In this document: positions 34,393-42,777 of the stretch, one piece after another | Position numbering within the stretch: position 1 is the first letter of the stretch | How the letters are laid out: every line of letters starts with the position of its first letter | Assembly (NCBI GenBank): GCA_964391195.1 | Contig: CAYMLG010000019.1 | Span: 1-64,000, forward strand | Origin: JAAYXE01 sp964391195 | GTDB taxonomy: Bacteria; Chloroflexota; Anaerolineae; Anaerolineales; UBA4823 | Direction: 5' to 3' | DNA: 64,000 nt | Notes under the pieces: model-generated | What the model saw: the letters and a program-made list of their open reading frames with translations, nothing else | The model's database searches: none | What the model was told of the DNA's origin: nothing | Program-made: the position numbers and the translations under genes

Positions 34393-35319
34393 TTATGCTG
34401 TTTGAGGCCGGGTCACCGCCTGTAGCTGATCTTCTTCCGGAGAGGCTGCAGTAAAGAGGTGTTTCTTGACGGCGGGGATGACCAGCAGCAGGATGATGCT
34501 CAGACCCATCAGTGCTCCGTACAGGTAGTCGTTCGTGGCGTGGCGCACGTAGTGCGTGGCCAGGCTGGCAGCGAATGTGGCTCCCCCGGCGGTCAGTCCC
34601 AGGTATAGGCCGGACATCTTTCGCTGCCCGAGCTTGAAGATGGCCATCACCAACATGAAGCTGGTGATCCACAGCACAGGGAAGGCCAGCCAGAGGACAG
34701 GGATGCCTTCGGCGAACAGCGGGCGCTTCGGGTGGCCGAAGTAGATGCGGAAGGCGGCGTGGGCGTTGGCGAAGTTTTCGGCGGCGCTAACCCCGAGCAT
34801 CAAGAAAACCAGGCCATTAGCAGCCTTGTAAGCCCAGCTCGACTTCTCCGCCAGGATGATGGCGAAGTAGGGGATCAGGCCGGTGGCCATGATCAGCAGC
34901 GCCGGGGGGAAGCCGCCCTGCACGCTGCCGACGAAATTCATCCACGGCACGAGCATGAAAGCCCCGCCGATGGAGGGCATGGCCAGCGCGGTGAGGGCAG
35001 CGCCGCGCGCCCAGGTCTCCCCTCGATACAGGGGTGCTGCCACCGCAAAGAGGGCAAAGCCTGCAATCAGCGAGAGCCCCGCCCACAGCGGGAAGATAAA
35101 CCCAATGCTCCAGGGGATGACCCTGATCACCGCGGCCTGGGCGTTGCCCTCCGGCGTACCCTGGGCCTTGAAGTTCTCGATCCGGGCCAACTGGCCCTCG
35201 ATGATCGGGTTGAGCATATTATGCACCAAAAATGGAACGGCGACAATCATGATCACGGCTGCGATCAAGACGAGCGCCAGGACGGTCAAACGGACTTGAC
35301 GGCTGGTGTCGGGTGACAT
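34393..35319 (-). CDS. Polytopic membrane protein beside Crp/Fnr regulator, unknown
   Basis: 308 residues with about eight helices, including IRVIPWSIGFIFPLWAGLSL and a WARGAALTALAMPSIGGAFML segment. It resembles in layout the protein at 38046-38936 (TM pair, PLYRGETWA / PIYKGEEWA loop, then LxxPSIGGxFM / AFPATGGMFM), so the two are distant paralogues. GAGGAG precedes the ATG. Divergent from Crp/Fnr 2, sharing the site at 35400-35413. Function unknown; a role in the respiratory island is inferred from context. Confidence 0.6.
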   Translation of the reverse strand: MSPDTSRQVRLTVLALVLIAAVIMIVAVPFLVHNMLNPIIEGQLARIENFKAQGTPEGNAQAAVIRVIPWSIGFIFPLWAGLSLIAGFALFAVAAPLYRGETWARGAALTALAMPSIGGAFMLVPWMNFVGSVQGGFPPALLIMATGLIPYFAIILAEKSSWAYKAANGLVFLMLGVSAAENFANAHAAFRIYFGHPKRPLFAEGIPVLWLAFPVLWITSFMLVMAIFKLGQRKMSGLYLGLTAGGATFAASLATHYVRHATNDYLYGALMGLSIILLLVIPAVKKHLFTAASPEEDQLQAVTRPQTA

Positions 35320-35399
35320 ATGATTCTCCTCAAGGAAATTGATTCAGTTTCATCTGGTTTTGGTCACCCTAACTATAGCGTCATTCATTTTGAGTCACT

Positions 35400-35413
35400 T
35401 TGACTTTTATCAA
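35400..35413. promoter_or_regulatory. Crp/Fnr-type site TTGAC-TTTT-ATCAA
   Basis: Same geometry as the three sites above with one inner mismatch. It lies 42 bp before Crp/Fnr 2 and 81 bp before the divergent membrane gene, so it can act on both. Confidence 0.6.
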
Positions 35414-35454
35414 GAACTGGTAAATCTTTGCCGCCCACCATTCGAGGAGTCCAG

Positions 35455-36129
35455 ATGAACGATCTTGCCACCCGGCTGGCGCAAGCTCCTGTCTTCAAGA
35501 AGCTGCCTCACCGAGAAATCGAACTCCTGGCCGGTCAGACCGCGCTGACAAAGCTGCGGCCCGGGGAGTTCCTCTGTCACCAGGGAGATCTATGGCCGTG
35601 GGCTGTGTTCCTGCTGCGCGGCGAGCTCCGCTGGGCGATGATCGCAATCAGCGGCCGCGAGCAGGTGCTCTTCCGCCTGAAATCCGGCAGCACTTTTTGG
35701 GCCCATTCGATGTTCGATGACCAGCCGATGCCGGCCTCGCTGATGGCTGCCAGGGCCTCCCAGGTTTATTTGTGGCCGAAAGATGTGATTGAGCCCGTCC
35801 TCTCACGTAACCCCGCCACGCTGTGGGAAATCCTGCGGCTGCATACCGCCACCATGCGGCGGGCCAGGGAGGTGATTTACGGGCTGGCGTTCAAACCGGT
35901 CGCCGGACGGCTGGCCCGGCTGTTGATCGAACAGGCCGGAGGACAGGAGGGCCAGCCGGTGCAGCGTGATATGACGCTGAGCGAGATCGCCGCCACGGTT
36001 GCCACCTCCCAGGAAGTGGTGTGCCGGCTGCTGTACCAGTTTCAAGCGGATGGGCTGATCGAGCTCAGCCGGGCCAACTTCAAGCTGAACGATCGGGCAG
36101 CCCTGGAAGAGCTGGGGGAGAATCTATAA
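35455..36129 (+). CDS. Crp/Fnr family transcriptional regulator 2
   Basis: 224 residues; sensor domain (about 20-120, LRPGEFLCHQGDLWPWAVFLL) and winged HTH with DMTLSEIAATVATSQEVVCR, recognition helix QEVVCRLL. Glu and Arg DNA contacts are kept. No cysteine cluster for an Fe-S cluster. ATG 35455 has GAGGAG upstream. Its 3' end overlaps the convergent membrane gene by six bp, the only tightly packed convergent pair here. A site of the TTGAC type directly upstream suggests autoregulation or control by a paralogue. Confidence 0.85.
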   Translation: MNDLATRLAQAPVFKKLPHREIELLAGQTALTKLRPGEFLCHQGDLWPWAVFLLRGELRWAMIAISGREQVLFRLKSGSTFWAHSMFDDQPMPASLMAARASQVYLWPKDVIEPVLSRNPATLWEILRLHTATMRRAREVIYGLAFKPVAGRLARLLIEQAGGQEGQPVQRDMTLSEIAATVATSQEVVCRLLYQFQADGLIELSRANFKLNDRAALEELGENL

Positions 36130-36951
36130 GGCGGGCCGCGGTTTCGCCTCGCGCCTGGCGGGGGCAGATTCGCCCTCTTCCAACACGATTCGCCGTCCGG
36201 TGGGAAGCAGCAAGACGACGAGCAGCAGCGTGCTGAGGATGGGCGCCGGCAGGAACATGGAGAACCGCTGCAGCCGGATGACATCGGTGATCCCGACCGG
36301 GTAGCCGCCCAGCATAGACATCATCGCCGCAAAGATCCCCAGGGGGAGGGCCCAGCGTTTGCGTTTGATCAGGGCGAAGATAAACACCGCCCAGGCTGCG
36401 GCCCCCCACCAGTTGAGCATCTGCCCCATGGCATACATGCCATTGGGTAAGCTCTCCGTCACCGTCTGGTACCTGGAGATCGCCCCGACGCCATCCATGT
36501 AGGTGAGCACATAGGCCAGGCCGCAGAAGAACGCCAGCCCGATGACCCGGCCTTTGACGCCGCCGATAAAGAGCATGGCGAACCACAATCCGAAGGCGAT
36601 CAGGAACACCCATACAGTTGGGGTAGGCAGGCCAATGCTGGCCGGGGGGATGATGGGGAAAAAGCCGGCCAGGATCTGCAGGGTGGCGGCGATAACGCCC
36701 CAGAACCAGGCCCAAGCTTGCCGGTTCAGGAAGCCATACAGGACTACCCCCCAAATCGCTCCACCGGTCATCCCGATCCAGCCGAGCATGGCGAAGACAA
36801 TGCGCACGGTGATGGCTTCATCAGGCCGACCGTCGAGGATTTTGCCCTCAATGGTGGGGTTGTAAATGCTGGCCAACAGGTAGAAGACCAGCAGGCCGGT
36901 GAGGATGCCGGCAATGGCCAGGATGGAGCCGAGTTTATGGTTGTTTTTCAT
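36124..36951 (-). CDS. Polytopic membrane protein, unknown
   Basis: 275 residues, about eight helices, beginning MKNNHKLGSILAIAGILTGLL and ending in a charged tail. No metal or heme motif stands out. AAGGAAGGT gives a strong ribosome binding site. A partial FNR-like box GTGAT-AAAC-ATCAG stands 20 bp before the ATG. It lies between two regulators and a NapH-like operon in the respiratory island, which is the only functional hint. Confidence 0.58.
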   Translation of the reverse strand: MKNNHKLGSILAIAGILTGLLVFYLLASIYNPTIEGKILDGRPDEAITVRIVFAMLGWIGMTGGAIWGVVLYGFLNRQAWAWFWGVIAATLQILAGFFPIIPPASIGLPTPTVWVFLIAFGLWFAMLFIGGVKGRVIGLAFFCGLAYVLTYMDGVGAISRYQTVTESLPNGMYAMGQMLNWWGAAAWAVFIFALIKRKRWALPLGIFAAMMSMLGGYPVGITDVIRLQRFSMFLPAPILSTLLLVVLLLPTGRRIVLEEGESAPARREAKPRPAL

Positions 36952-36970
36952 CGGTTACCTTCCTTTTCCG

Positions 36971-36982
36971 TGATAAACATCA
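36971..36982. promoter_or_regulatory. Partial FNR-like box TGAT-AAAC-ATCA
   Basis: A palindrome with FNR spacing (TGAT-N4-ATCA) lacking the outer TT/AA. It is 20 bp before the ATG at 36951. Short, so it may be chance. Confidence 0.3.
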
Positions 36983-37030
36983 GTTAGTGTTCGCGAAAAT
37001 TTTCTGATGGTATTGCGCCTGTGGTTTGAT

Positions 37031-37882
37031 TCAGGAACCAGGTGAGCCAACCTTCAACGTCAGGGAGTCTTTCCTGGTGCAAGTCTCCAGGCATTCCAAA
37101 CAGCGGACACATTCCGGGTCATCCAGATTGTCGGGGACTGCCTGGATCCCCATAGAACATTCGGAGTCACAGCGTCCGCAGTGATTGCAGCCGCTCTCCC
37201 TGGCCAACCGCAGGGGTGAGATCTTATTGAAGATGGCCAGCAGCGCGCCCATTGGGCAGAGGTACTTACAGCTTCCCCGCTCGACCAGCAGCGAGAAAAC
37301 GAAAAAGACGGCCAGTATGATCAGAAACAGCGGTGTGGGGTCAAAGCTGAAGATGGCCCGCGCCGGGCAGATATTATGCAGCGGGGGGATGGTCGCAAAG
37401 AGACTGACGGCGAGTATCATTCCCAGGAGCGGGTACTTGGCCCACCGCAGCCCCCGGTCTATCTGGCCAGTAGGCCGGATGGGGAAGCGGGCCGGGCTTT
37501 TCTTGCCGCGCACAGGATGCGGATCGCCGCTCAAGCGGCGGGACAGGGCGGCGATGAAATCCTGCAGCGCGCCTAGCGGGCACATCCAGCCGCAGAAGGC
37601 GCGCCCGGCCACGAGAGCAACCCCCAACACGCCTAACAGCACCGAGAAGTTCAGTAAGGTCGTGGTTTTGAGCGTCTCTCCGTTGAGCAGGTAGGGGAAG
37701 AAGGTCTCCACCGCTCCGAAAGGGCAGAAGGAATCGAAGGCGCCCCCGCCTTGATCGCCGGGGAGGGCGTGCCGGACCCCGATCAAGGCGGTTATGGCGA
37801 CGGACAGCCATTGGATCGTTCTGCGGCTGTTGTGGATGGGGAAAGACTTTTGCTTGCGATTCTGCGGCTTCATCCCGATCAT
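37031..37882 (-). CDS. NapH/NosR-type membrane ferredoxin (4Fe-4S)
   Basis: 283 residues with four to five helices and cytoplasmic Fe-S modules. FCPFGAVET and FCGWMCPLGALQDF are the CX3CP-like motifs of NapH/NosR/CcoG proteins; the C-terminus has two ferredoxin clusters, CNHCGRCDSECSMG and CVRCLECLETCTRKD. Such proteins move electrons from quinol to periplasmic reductases. The ATG at 37882 overlaps the stop of the small upstream gene (ATGA), fixing the start; a start at 37921 would lie inside that gene. Last gene of a coupled three-gene operon. Confidence 0.85.
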   Translation of the reverse strand: MIGMKPQNRKQKSFPIHNSRRTIQWLSVAITALIGVRHALPGDQGGGAFDSFCPFGAVETFFPYLLNGETLKTTTLLNFSVLLGVLGVALVAGRAFCGWMCPLGALQDFIAALSRRLSGDPHPVRGKKSPARFPIRPTGQIDRGLRWAKYPLLGMILAVSLFATIPPLHNICPARAIFSFDPTPLFLIILAVFFVFSLLVERGSCKYLCPMGALLAIFNKISPLRLARESGCNHCGRCDSECSMGIQAVPDNLDDPECVRCLECLETCTRKDSLTLKVGSPGS

Positions 37883-38049
37883 AGAATGGCTTCCACCAAT
37901 ATTGGAACAGGCCGGATCCAACCGGCACCGGATCTGTGATTACCACTGCCGCCGTGCTGCGGGCGGAAACCGAGCAGGAGTCCGAGCACTACGAACAGGG
38001 CGAAAACGGTAAGAATGATGGCCGGGAAATAGCGGGGGTTAATTTTCAT
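37879..38049 (-). CDS. 56-residue single-helix membrane protein, coupled between two genes
   Basis: Starts MKINPRYFPAIILTVFALFV and has one transmembrane helix (about 8-28) with a glycine/histidine-rich tail. The ATG overlaps the stop of the upstream polytopic gene by two bases of ATGA, and its own stop overlaps the NapH-like ATG in the same way, so ribosomes are passed along. Such a gene is easily missed because it is short. It may be a subunit or assembly peptide of the NapH-like electron-transfer complex. Confidence 0.72.
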   Translation of the reverse strand: MKINPRYFPAIILTVFALFVVLGLLLGFRPQHGGSGNHRSGAGWIRPVPILVEAIL

Positions 38050-38936
38050 GCAAACACCTGGATCGGCCCCTCTTCACCCGCCTCTGCCGGGTCCTCTTCC
38101 GCGGTCAGCGCCGCTTTGAACCTTGGGTAAAACAGGGAGGTAAGCAAGCCGAGGCTGAGCAGCGCGCCGTACAGGTAGTCCCAGGAAGTCGAGTCGGACA
38201 GCAAGGTGCGGATGACCTGCGTGGGCACATCGATGGCCAGGATCGTGGTGCCGGCGACCACCGCCAGCCGCCAACCCCATTTTTTTCGGGCGGCAAGCTG
38301 GTAGATGGCGATGAAAAGCAGGACCACCGCCAGCCACTGCACCGGGCCGGACCAGGAGAGAACCCACCATTCCAACCCTTCGTACAGCGGCTTGAGGGGG
38401 CGGGTGAGCAGCATCCGCAGGTTCCCTATCCCGATGGTGAAGGCATGGGTGGCCAGCATTCCGGCGAAGGTCAGGGCCAGGAACTGCGCCCACTTCAGCC
38501 AGCGGTCCGCTTTACGCAGCAGGATGAGCGGCCAGAAGAAGGCCAGGCCGGCGAATGAGATCACCAGGGGGATGGGGAAACCCTCCACCCAGGACACGTA
38601 GGGCAGGAACATGAACATCCCGCCCGTAGCAGGGAAGGCCGCCGCCAGCAAGGCCACCGGGTAGGCCCACTCCTCTCCCTTGTATATAGGGTGGGCCAGG
38701 AGGATGAGCGTGATGCCGGCGACGAAAATCAGCCCGCGATAAATGGGGTAGGCGAACGAGAAGATCAGGACCCCGCTGCTGAAAGCGGGCCTGGTCTTGC
38801 TCACCTCCATCAGGGCTGCGACCACTCTTTCCATCGAAGTCTGGATCAATATGGGCGCGATGGCGATCAGAAAGAGGCCGGTCGCCGCACCCAGGACGGC
38901 AAGAAGCAGGCGAGTCTGCTGTGGGGTGTGTTTCAT
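38046..38936 (-). CDS. Polytopic membrane protein, first gene of NapH-like operon
   Basis: 296 residues with about eight helices, opening MKHTPQQTRLLLAVLGAATGL. Segments PIYKGEEWAYPVALLAAAFPA and YDYLYGALLSLGLL parallel the protein at 34393-35319 (PLYRGETWARGAALTALAMPS, NDYLYGALMGLSIILL), so the two are paralogues. Possible quinone-interacting or heme-binding subunit feeding the NapH-type ferredoxin, inferred. AAGGAAA precedes the ATG. The promoter region is shared with the tandem Crp/Fnr genes. Confidence 0.62.
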   Translation of the reverse strand: MKHTPQQTRLLLAVLGAATGLFLIAIAPILIQTSMERVVAALMEVSKTRPAFSSGVLIFSFAYPIYRGLIFVAGITLILLAHPIYKGEEWAYPVALLAAAFPATGGMFMFLPYVSWVEGFPIPLVISFAGLAFFWPLILLRKADRWLKWAQFLALTFAGMLATHAFTIGIGNLRMLLTRPLKPLYEGLEWWVLSWSGPVQWLAVVLLFIAIYQLAARKKWGWRLAVVAGTTILAIDVPTQVIRTLLSDSTSWDYLYGALLSLGLLTSLFYPRFKAALTAEEDPAEAGEEGPIQVFA

Positions 38937-39026
38937 TTTGATTTCCTTTTCTCCGAATAGCGGGTGACCTGGAGAACAACGAGAGTGCGCTCTATTGAGA
39001 AATTAACACAAAATAATGGGTATGTC

Positions 39027-39042
39027 TTTGCTTTAAGGCAAA
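39027..39042. promoter_or_regulatory. Crp/Fnr-type site TTTGC-TTTAAG-GCAAA
   Basis: Perfect TTTGC/GCAAA half-sites with six bases between, same frame as sites at 44895 and 59874. It is 91 bp before the NapH-like operon and 115 bp before Crp/Fnr 3. Confidence 0.45.
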
Positions 39043-39156
39043 ACACAGAGCAAGGAAGCGGGCGAGCAGGCAGATCGAACCCATGCGCTGCGTCCCGGCG
39101 GACGGCGAGGCTGCCTGTGATAGAATCCAGGTAAGCCCTAAACGAAAGGAATATTT

Positions 39157-39837
39157 ATGTCGAGGGTTTTATCGATCCTTTCCAGGCATCCGGTCTTTGA
39201 ATCCCTGTCCCCCGAGCAGCTCGAAGCGGTCCTGGCGGCCGGCTTTTCCTGCAAGTATGCGAAAAGCACCCTGGTTGCCCTGGCCGGTGAAGCGTGGCCC
39301 TACCTGTTCCTCGTGTTGGAAGGAAAAATCCAGGCATTTAAGGAATCGAGCGAGGGGCGCAGCCTGATGATCGGCGCGATCGAGAGCGGGGAACTGTTCT
39401 GGGGATTAGCCTTCTTCCATCCGGAGGTGGGCCAGCCGGCCAGCCTGGAGGCCAGCGAAGACAGCGAGCTTTATCTTTGGGAACACGACCGCCTTCTCCC
39501 CTTCCTGCTGCAGCACGGCCGGGTTTCCTGGGAACTGAGCCGGCTGATGGTCACCCGCATGCTGCGCGCCAGTGACCTTGTCGAGGGGCTGGCGTTCCAG
39601 CCGGTGGCCGGGCGGGTGGCGCGCTTCTTGCTCGAACAGGCTCCGCCGGACATGACCCCCTCCCCGCGCGATCTCACCCTGGACCAGATCGCCGCCCATA
39701 CCGGCACGACGCGGGAAGTGGTCTGCCGCTACCTGCGCAGTTTTTCAGATGAGGGACTGATCCACATCACCCGCACCGAATACCAGGTCACCGACCGGGA
39801 TGGGTTGGAGCGGGTCAGCCGCCAGGTGAAGGGCTAA
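39157..39837 (+). CDS. Crp/Fnr family transcriptional regulator 3 (tandem, first)
   Basis: 226 residues, sensor domain and winged HTH with DLTLDQIAAHTGTTREVVCRYL. Recognition helix REVVCR resembles that of regulator 2 (QEVVCR), suggesting similar DNA targets. No Fe-S cysteine cluster. The TAA stop is followed immediately by the ATG of the next regulator, with no spacer. The promoter carries a TTTGC-N6-GCAAA site. The signal sensed is unknown. Confidence 0.85.
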   Translation: MSRVLSILSRHPVFESLSPEQLEAVLAAGFSCKYAKSTLVALAGEAWPYLFLVLEGKIQAFKESSEGRSLMIGAIESGELFWGLAFFHPEVGQPASLEASEDSELYLWEHDRLLPFLLQHGRVSWELSRLMVTRMLRASDLVEGLAFQPVAGRVARFLLEQAPPDMTPSPRDLTLDQIAAHTGTTREVVCRYLRSFSDEGLIHITRTEYQVTDRDGLERVSRQVKG

Positions 39838-40521
39838 ATGCCAGGTTCTCAAGCGATCCTTCCACTGCTCGCCGCCATTCCCTATTTTCAGGACATCGAA
39901 CCCTCAGCGCTTCAGGAGATCGTCCAGGCTGCTTTTTTGAAGGAGTACGAATCCGGGCAGTTGGTCCTACTCGAAGGGGAACAGGCCTCCGGGCTCTACA
40001 TCGTCCAGCAAGGCAAGCTGAAAGTATCGAAAATCTCGCTGGATGGGCGCGAACAGATCCTCCAGTTTTTAGACAGTGGAGAGGTATTCAATGCCATTAG
40101 TGTGTTGGCCGGGGGGACGAATGCCGCCACCGTGACTGCACTGGAACCCTCTCAAGTATGGTTAATCCGCCGGGAGACGATCCTGAAGCTGCTCGATACA
40201 CACCCGCAGTTCGCCCGCCGCGTGATCCAGGACCTGGCCGGGCGGGTGCTGCACCTGATTTCCCTCGTCGAAGACCTGTCATTGCGCTCCGTCGAATCTC
40301 GCCTGGCCAGGCTCCTGCTCGAGAACTCGGTGAACGACCGTGTTCAGCGCCAGCGCTGGGCGACGCAGAACGAGATGGCATCCCGCCTCGGGACCGTTCC
40401 GGATGTCGTCAGCCGCACCCTGCGCCGCCTCGCCGAGCGTGGCCTGATCCAGATTAACAGGCACGAGATCCGGTTGATCGATCGGGCGGGTTTGGAGGAG
40501 GTGGCCAGGATCGAACCATGA
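39838..40521 (+). CDS. Crp/Fnr family transcriptional regulator 4 (tandem, second)
   Basis: 227 residues. Sensor half is typical (EYESGQLVLLEGEQASGLYIVQQGKLKV), HTH reads WATQNEMASRLGTVPDVVSR. Recognition helix PDVVSRTL has Asp where the others have Glu and Ser where they have Cys, so its DNA target probably differs. It is cotranscribed with regulator 3 (adjacent codons). The stop TGA overlaps an ATG of a broken downstream frame. Confidence 0.85.
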   Translation: MPGSQAILPLLAAIPYFQDIEPSALQEIVQAAFLKEYESGQLVLLEGEQASGLYIVQQGKLKVSKISLDGREQILQFLDSGEVFNAISVLAGGTNAATVTALEPSQVWLIRRETILKLLDTHPQFARRVIQDLAGRVLHLISLVEDLSLRSVESRLARLLLENSVNDRVQRQRWATQNEMASRLGTVPDVVSRTLRRLAERGLIQINRHEIRLIDRAGLEEVARIEP

Positions 40522-40694
40522 ACGTCTCAGAGCGCCTGGGCCATCTCTTCCACAAGCCAGACTAGCTTCCAAATCGAACTCGAAACCGGCGACCGCGGCC
40601 TGGCAGCGCTTGCCAGGCCGGTCTGGGCGCACGGATCCATCCCCTGGGCCACGGACAGACCTTCCGCTTCGAGCTGCAGCGGCAGTCATACTGA
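40518..40694 (+). pseudogene. Relic of a small gene coupled to Crp/Fnr 4
   Basis: An ATG overlapping the regulator stop (ATGA) opens a frame MNVSERLGHLFHKPD that stops at 40563-40565. Downstream, a protein-like stretch FQIELETGDRGLAALARPVW in another frame continues into ARIHPLGHGQTFRFELQRQS in the first frame, ending at 40694. This looks like a small protein broken by a stop and a frameshift. It could also be chance. Confidence 0.3.
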
Positions 40695-40902
40695 CGGTTG
40701 TTCGAGGCGTAAATTGAACTCGCGTTGAGTTGCCTCGCAGGTTGGATAAAAGTGAGTGTGGTGAGTAGGGCGAGGCCTTCCCATCACACTCACTTAACAA
40801 ACGTTTCGTTCACCCGACTTAAGTCGTTGAATTTTCACCACCGGGAGAGTACAGTATAGAGAATCAAACTTAACCCAGACAGCGCCAGAAGAGGAGGGAA
40901 CC
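40695..40902. promoter_or_regulatory. Intergenic region with hairpin and 12-bp palindrome before a DUF6069-like gene
   Basis: A hairpin occupies about 40749-40795 (arms AAGTGAGTGTGGTG and TCACACTCACTT with a G-U pair). The palindrome CGACTTAAGTCG lies at 40815-40826, 77 bp before the next ATG, and may be an operator. Nothing else was seen. Confidence 0.35.
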
Positions 40903-41361
40903 ATGGCTGCTAGAACGGTTTCGCAAGATCTCAGCACAAGATCCAAAGATAGACTCTCTACACAGGAATGGGTCAAAATTGGCCTGGTCACTGCCATCGT
41001 CGCCATTGCCTTCGTGCTCGTTAGCCAGGCAGCAGCACTGTCCATCTGGCCACAAGCTGCGGCTTTCCGGCCATTAGACAGCTATCCCCGCTCCGCCATC
41101 TTTACCCTGGTCCCGGCTATCGTGGCAACTGTCCTGTTCGCCCGCCTGGCAGCAGTGAGTAGAACCCCGGCTGCCTCTTTTTTGAAGGTCGCAGTGCTCG
41201 TCCTGCTGCTCAGCTTCGTCCCCGATTATTTGCTGCCTGATCTCAACAAGACCTTCCTGGCGAGCAGCATTGCTGCATTCCTGCACCTTGTCGCCGGTAT
41301 TGTCATCACCCTGGGGATCCTGACCGGCTACAAGCGAGCCAGAACGGTTGTAAGGTCATAG
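40903..41361 (+). CDS. Four-helix membrane protein, DUF6069-like
   Basis: 152 residues with four predicted helices (about 24-47, 66-85, 93-112, 123-143), a short polar N-terminus and conserved-looking SIWPQAAAFRPLDSYPRSAIF. The topology and the YPR..F segment fit the DUF6069 family. GAGGAGGG precedes the ATG. Function unknown. It may be cotranscribed with the NnrS-like gene 63 bp downstream. Confidence 0.65.
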   Translation: MAARTVSQDLSTRSKDRLSTQEWVKIGLVTAIVAIAFVLVSQAAALSIWPQAAAFRPLDSYPRSAIFTLVPAIVATVLFARLAAVSRTPAASFLKVAVLVLLLSFVPDYLLPDLNKTFLASSIAAFLHLVAGIVITLGILTGYKRARTVVRS

Positions 41362-41423
41362 CAGCCCTGGTTTGCAGGTTTGATCGCCTGAAATTCGCCA
41401 ATGGTCACGAAAGGACGGCTGGT

Positions 41424-42662
41424 ATGCGCCCCTATTTCTTGATGGTGCTGTTGTACTTCACCCTGGCAGTGCTGGCGGCTGTCGATGCCGCCCTGACCGG
41501 GATGCAAATCCTGCCCGGCTTCAATGGGATCCGCTGGCTGCGGATCCACTTCATCACCCTCGGCGCCGTAACTCAGGCCGTCTTCGGCCTGCTGCCGGCG
41601 TTGGTTGCTGCCTATCTGAAAAAGCCCAGTCCGGCGATGCGGTGGGACATCTGGATCAGCCTGAACGCCGGCCTGCTGGTCCTGCTGGTCGGCATCCCCC
41701 TCTTCAATGCGGTCCTGATTATCACCGGCGGGACCTTGATATTCATCGCCACCCTGCTGCTGATCGCATTGCTCCGGGACCTGCGCCCTTTCCCCGAGGC
41801 CGCAAACCGCACGGTTTCGGAAGGAAGGAAGTTTTACCTGGCCGGGCTGGGCTACCTGCTGGTGGGGATTATCGTCGGCAGTGGGCTGTGGTTCGGCTGG
41901 GCGGAGTGGCTGCGGATCGAAGTGCCCATTGAAGTCCACATCCATGCCAACAACTGGGGTTTCATGTCGCTAATCTTCGCCGGGCTGCTGATCGACCTGT
42001 ACCCGCGCTTCAGCGGGCGGTCCTTGGCCTGGCCGCGCTCCGTGACACCGATTTACTGGATGATGGTCCTGGGTGCGCTGGGCCTGGTGCTCGGACCGTG
42101 GTTTAAGTCGAACTGGTTCTCTGTTCCTGGCCTGGTCCTTCACCTGGCAGCGACCATCTGGCTGTTAGCCAATGTCATCCGGCCGGTAATCAGGGACCGC
42201 CAGGCCTGGACGCCGGGGATGTTCCACCTGGTCACCGCCTATGCCTGGATCCTGGCCCCGGTGCTCATCGCCCCCTTGATCATCGCCAATGTGCCCGGTT
42301 TTCCCGGCGCAGGGATCGAGGCGAATGCCCCGCAGGCGTTGATCTACGGCTGGGTGCTGCAGTTTGGCTACGCCCTGCTGCCGTTCATCTTCCGCCGTGC
42401 CCTGCTCCCAGGCGAGCCCGCCCGGCTTGGGGGAAGCTGGCTCAGCCTGCTCGCGATCCACACCGGCTCCGCCTTCCTCTGGGCCAGCATCTTCATCGAG
42501 CCGTACCGGGGTCTGCTCCATGGGGTAGCCTACGGCTTCTGGGCGCTCTCCATGCTGCCGGTCCTACTACAGCTATTTGCGATTATCAGCGCCGGGCTGG
42601 CCAGGCAGGAGAGCGAGTCGTTCATCCCTCCGCCCGCGGATCGTAACGCACCGGCGGATTGA
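41424..42662 (+). CDS. NnrS-like heme membrane protein
   Basis: 412 residues, about twelve helices. Histidine-bearing helices IRWLRIHFITLGAVTQAVFG, VHIHANNWGFMSLIFAGLLID and MFHLVTAYAWILAPVLIA, then QALIYGWVLQFGYALLPFIFRR, recall NnrS, a heme- and copper-containing protein that protects denitrifiers against nitric oxide. Similarity is by motif and topology only. AAAGGA precedes the ATG. The neighbours (Crp/Fnr pair, hemerythrin protein) fit a nitric oxide or nitrite context. Confidence 0.6.
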   Translation: MRPYFLMVLLYFTLAVLAAVDAALTGMQILPGFNGIRWLRIHFITLGAVTQAVFGLLPALVAAYLKKPSPAMRWDIWISLNAGLLVLLVGIPLFNAVLIITGGTLIFIATLLLIALLRDLRPFPEAANRTVSEGRKFYLAGLGYLLVGIIVGSGLWFGWAEWLRIEVPIEVHIHANNWGFMSLIFAGLLIDLYPRFSGRSLAWPRSVTPIYWMMVLGALGLVLGPWFKSNWFSVPGLVLHLAATIWLLANVIRPVIRDRQAWTPGMFHLVTAYAWILAPVLIAPLIIANVPGFPGAGIEANAPQALIYGWVLQFGYALLPFIFRRALLPGEPARLGGSWLSLLAIHTGSAFLWASIFIEPYRGLLHGVAYGFWALSMLPVLLQLFAIISAGLARQESESFIPPPADRNAPAD

Positions 42663-42707
42663 TATACACAACTGGTCTCCAGCACGAGAGAAAAAAGCGG
42701 CGAGTCA

Positions 42708-42755
42708 AAACTACGGGGTTATTTGCGGGATTGCTCGCAAATAACCCCGTAGTTT
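42708..42755. terminator. 20-bp-stem hairpin between convergent genes
   Basis: AAACTACGGGGTTATTTGCG (42708-42727) pairs perfectly with 42736-42755 around GGATTGCT. It separates the NnrS-like gene from the convergent DUF166 gene. Confidence 0.7.
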
Positions 42756-42777
42756 CCATCCGTCTCGAAGGGCCCGA

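Noticed and set aside
33541..34454. Short frames (60-130 codons) on both strands in the gene-free block
   Set aside because: Translations are Arg/Pro/Gly-rich, lack ribosome binding sites and mutually overlap. Treated as noncoding.
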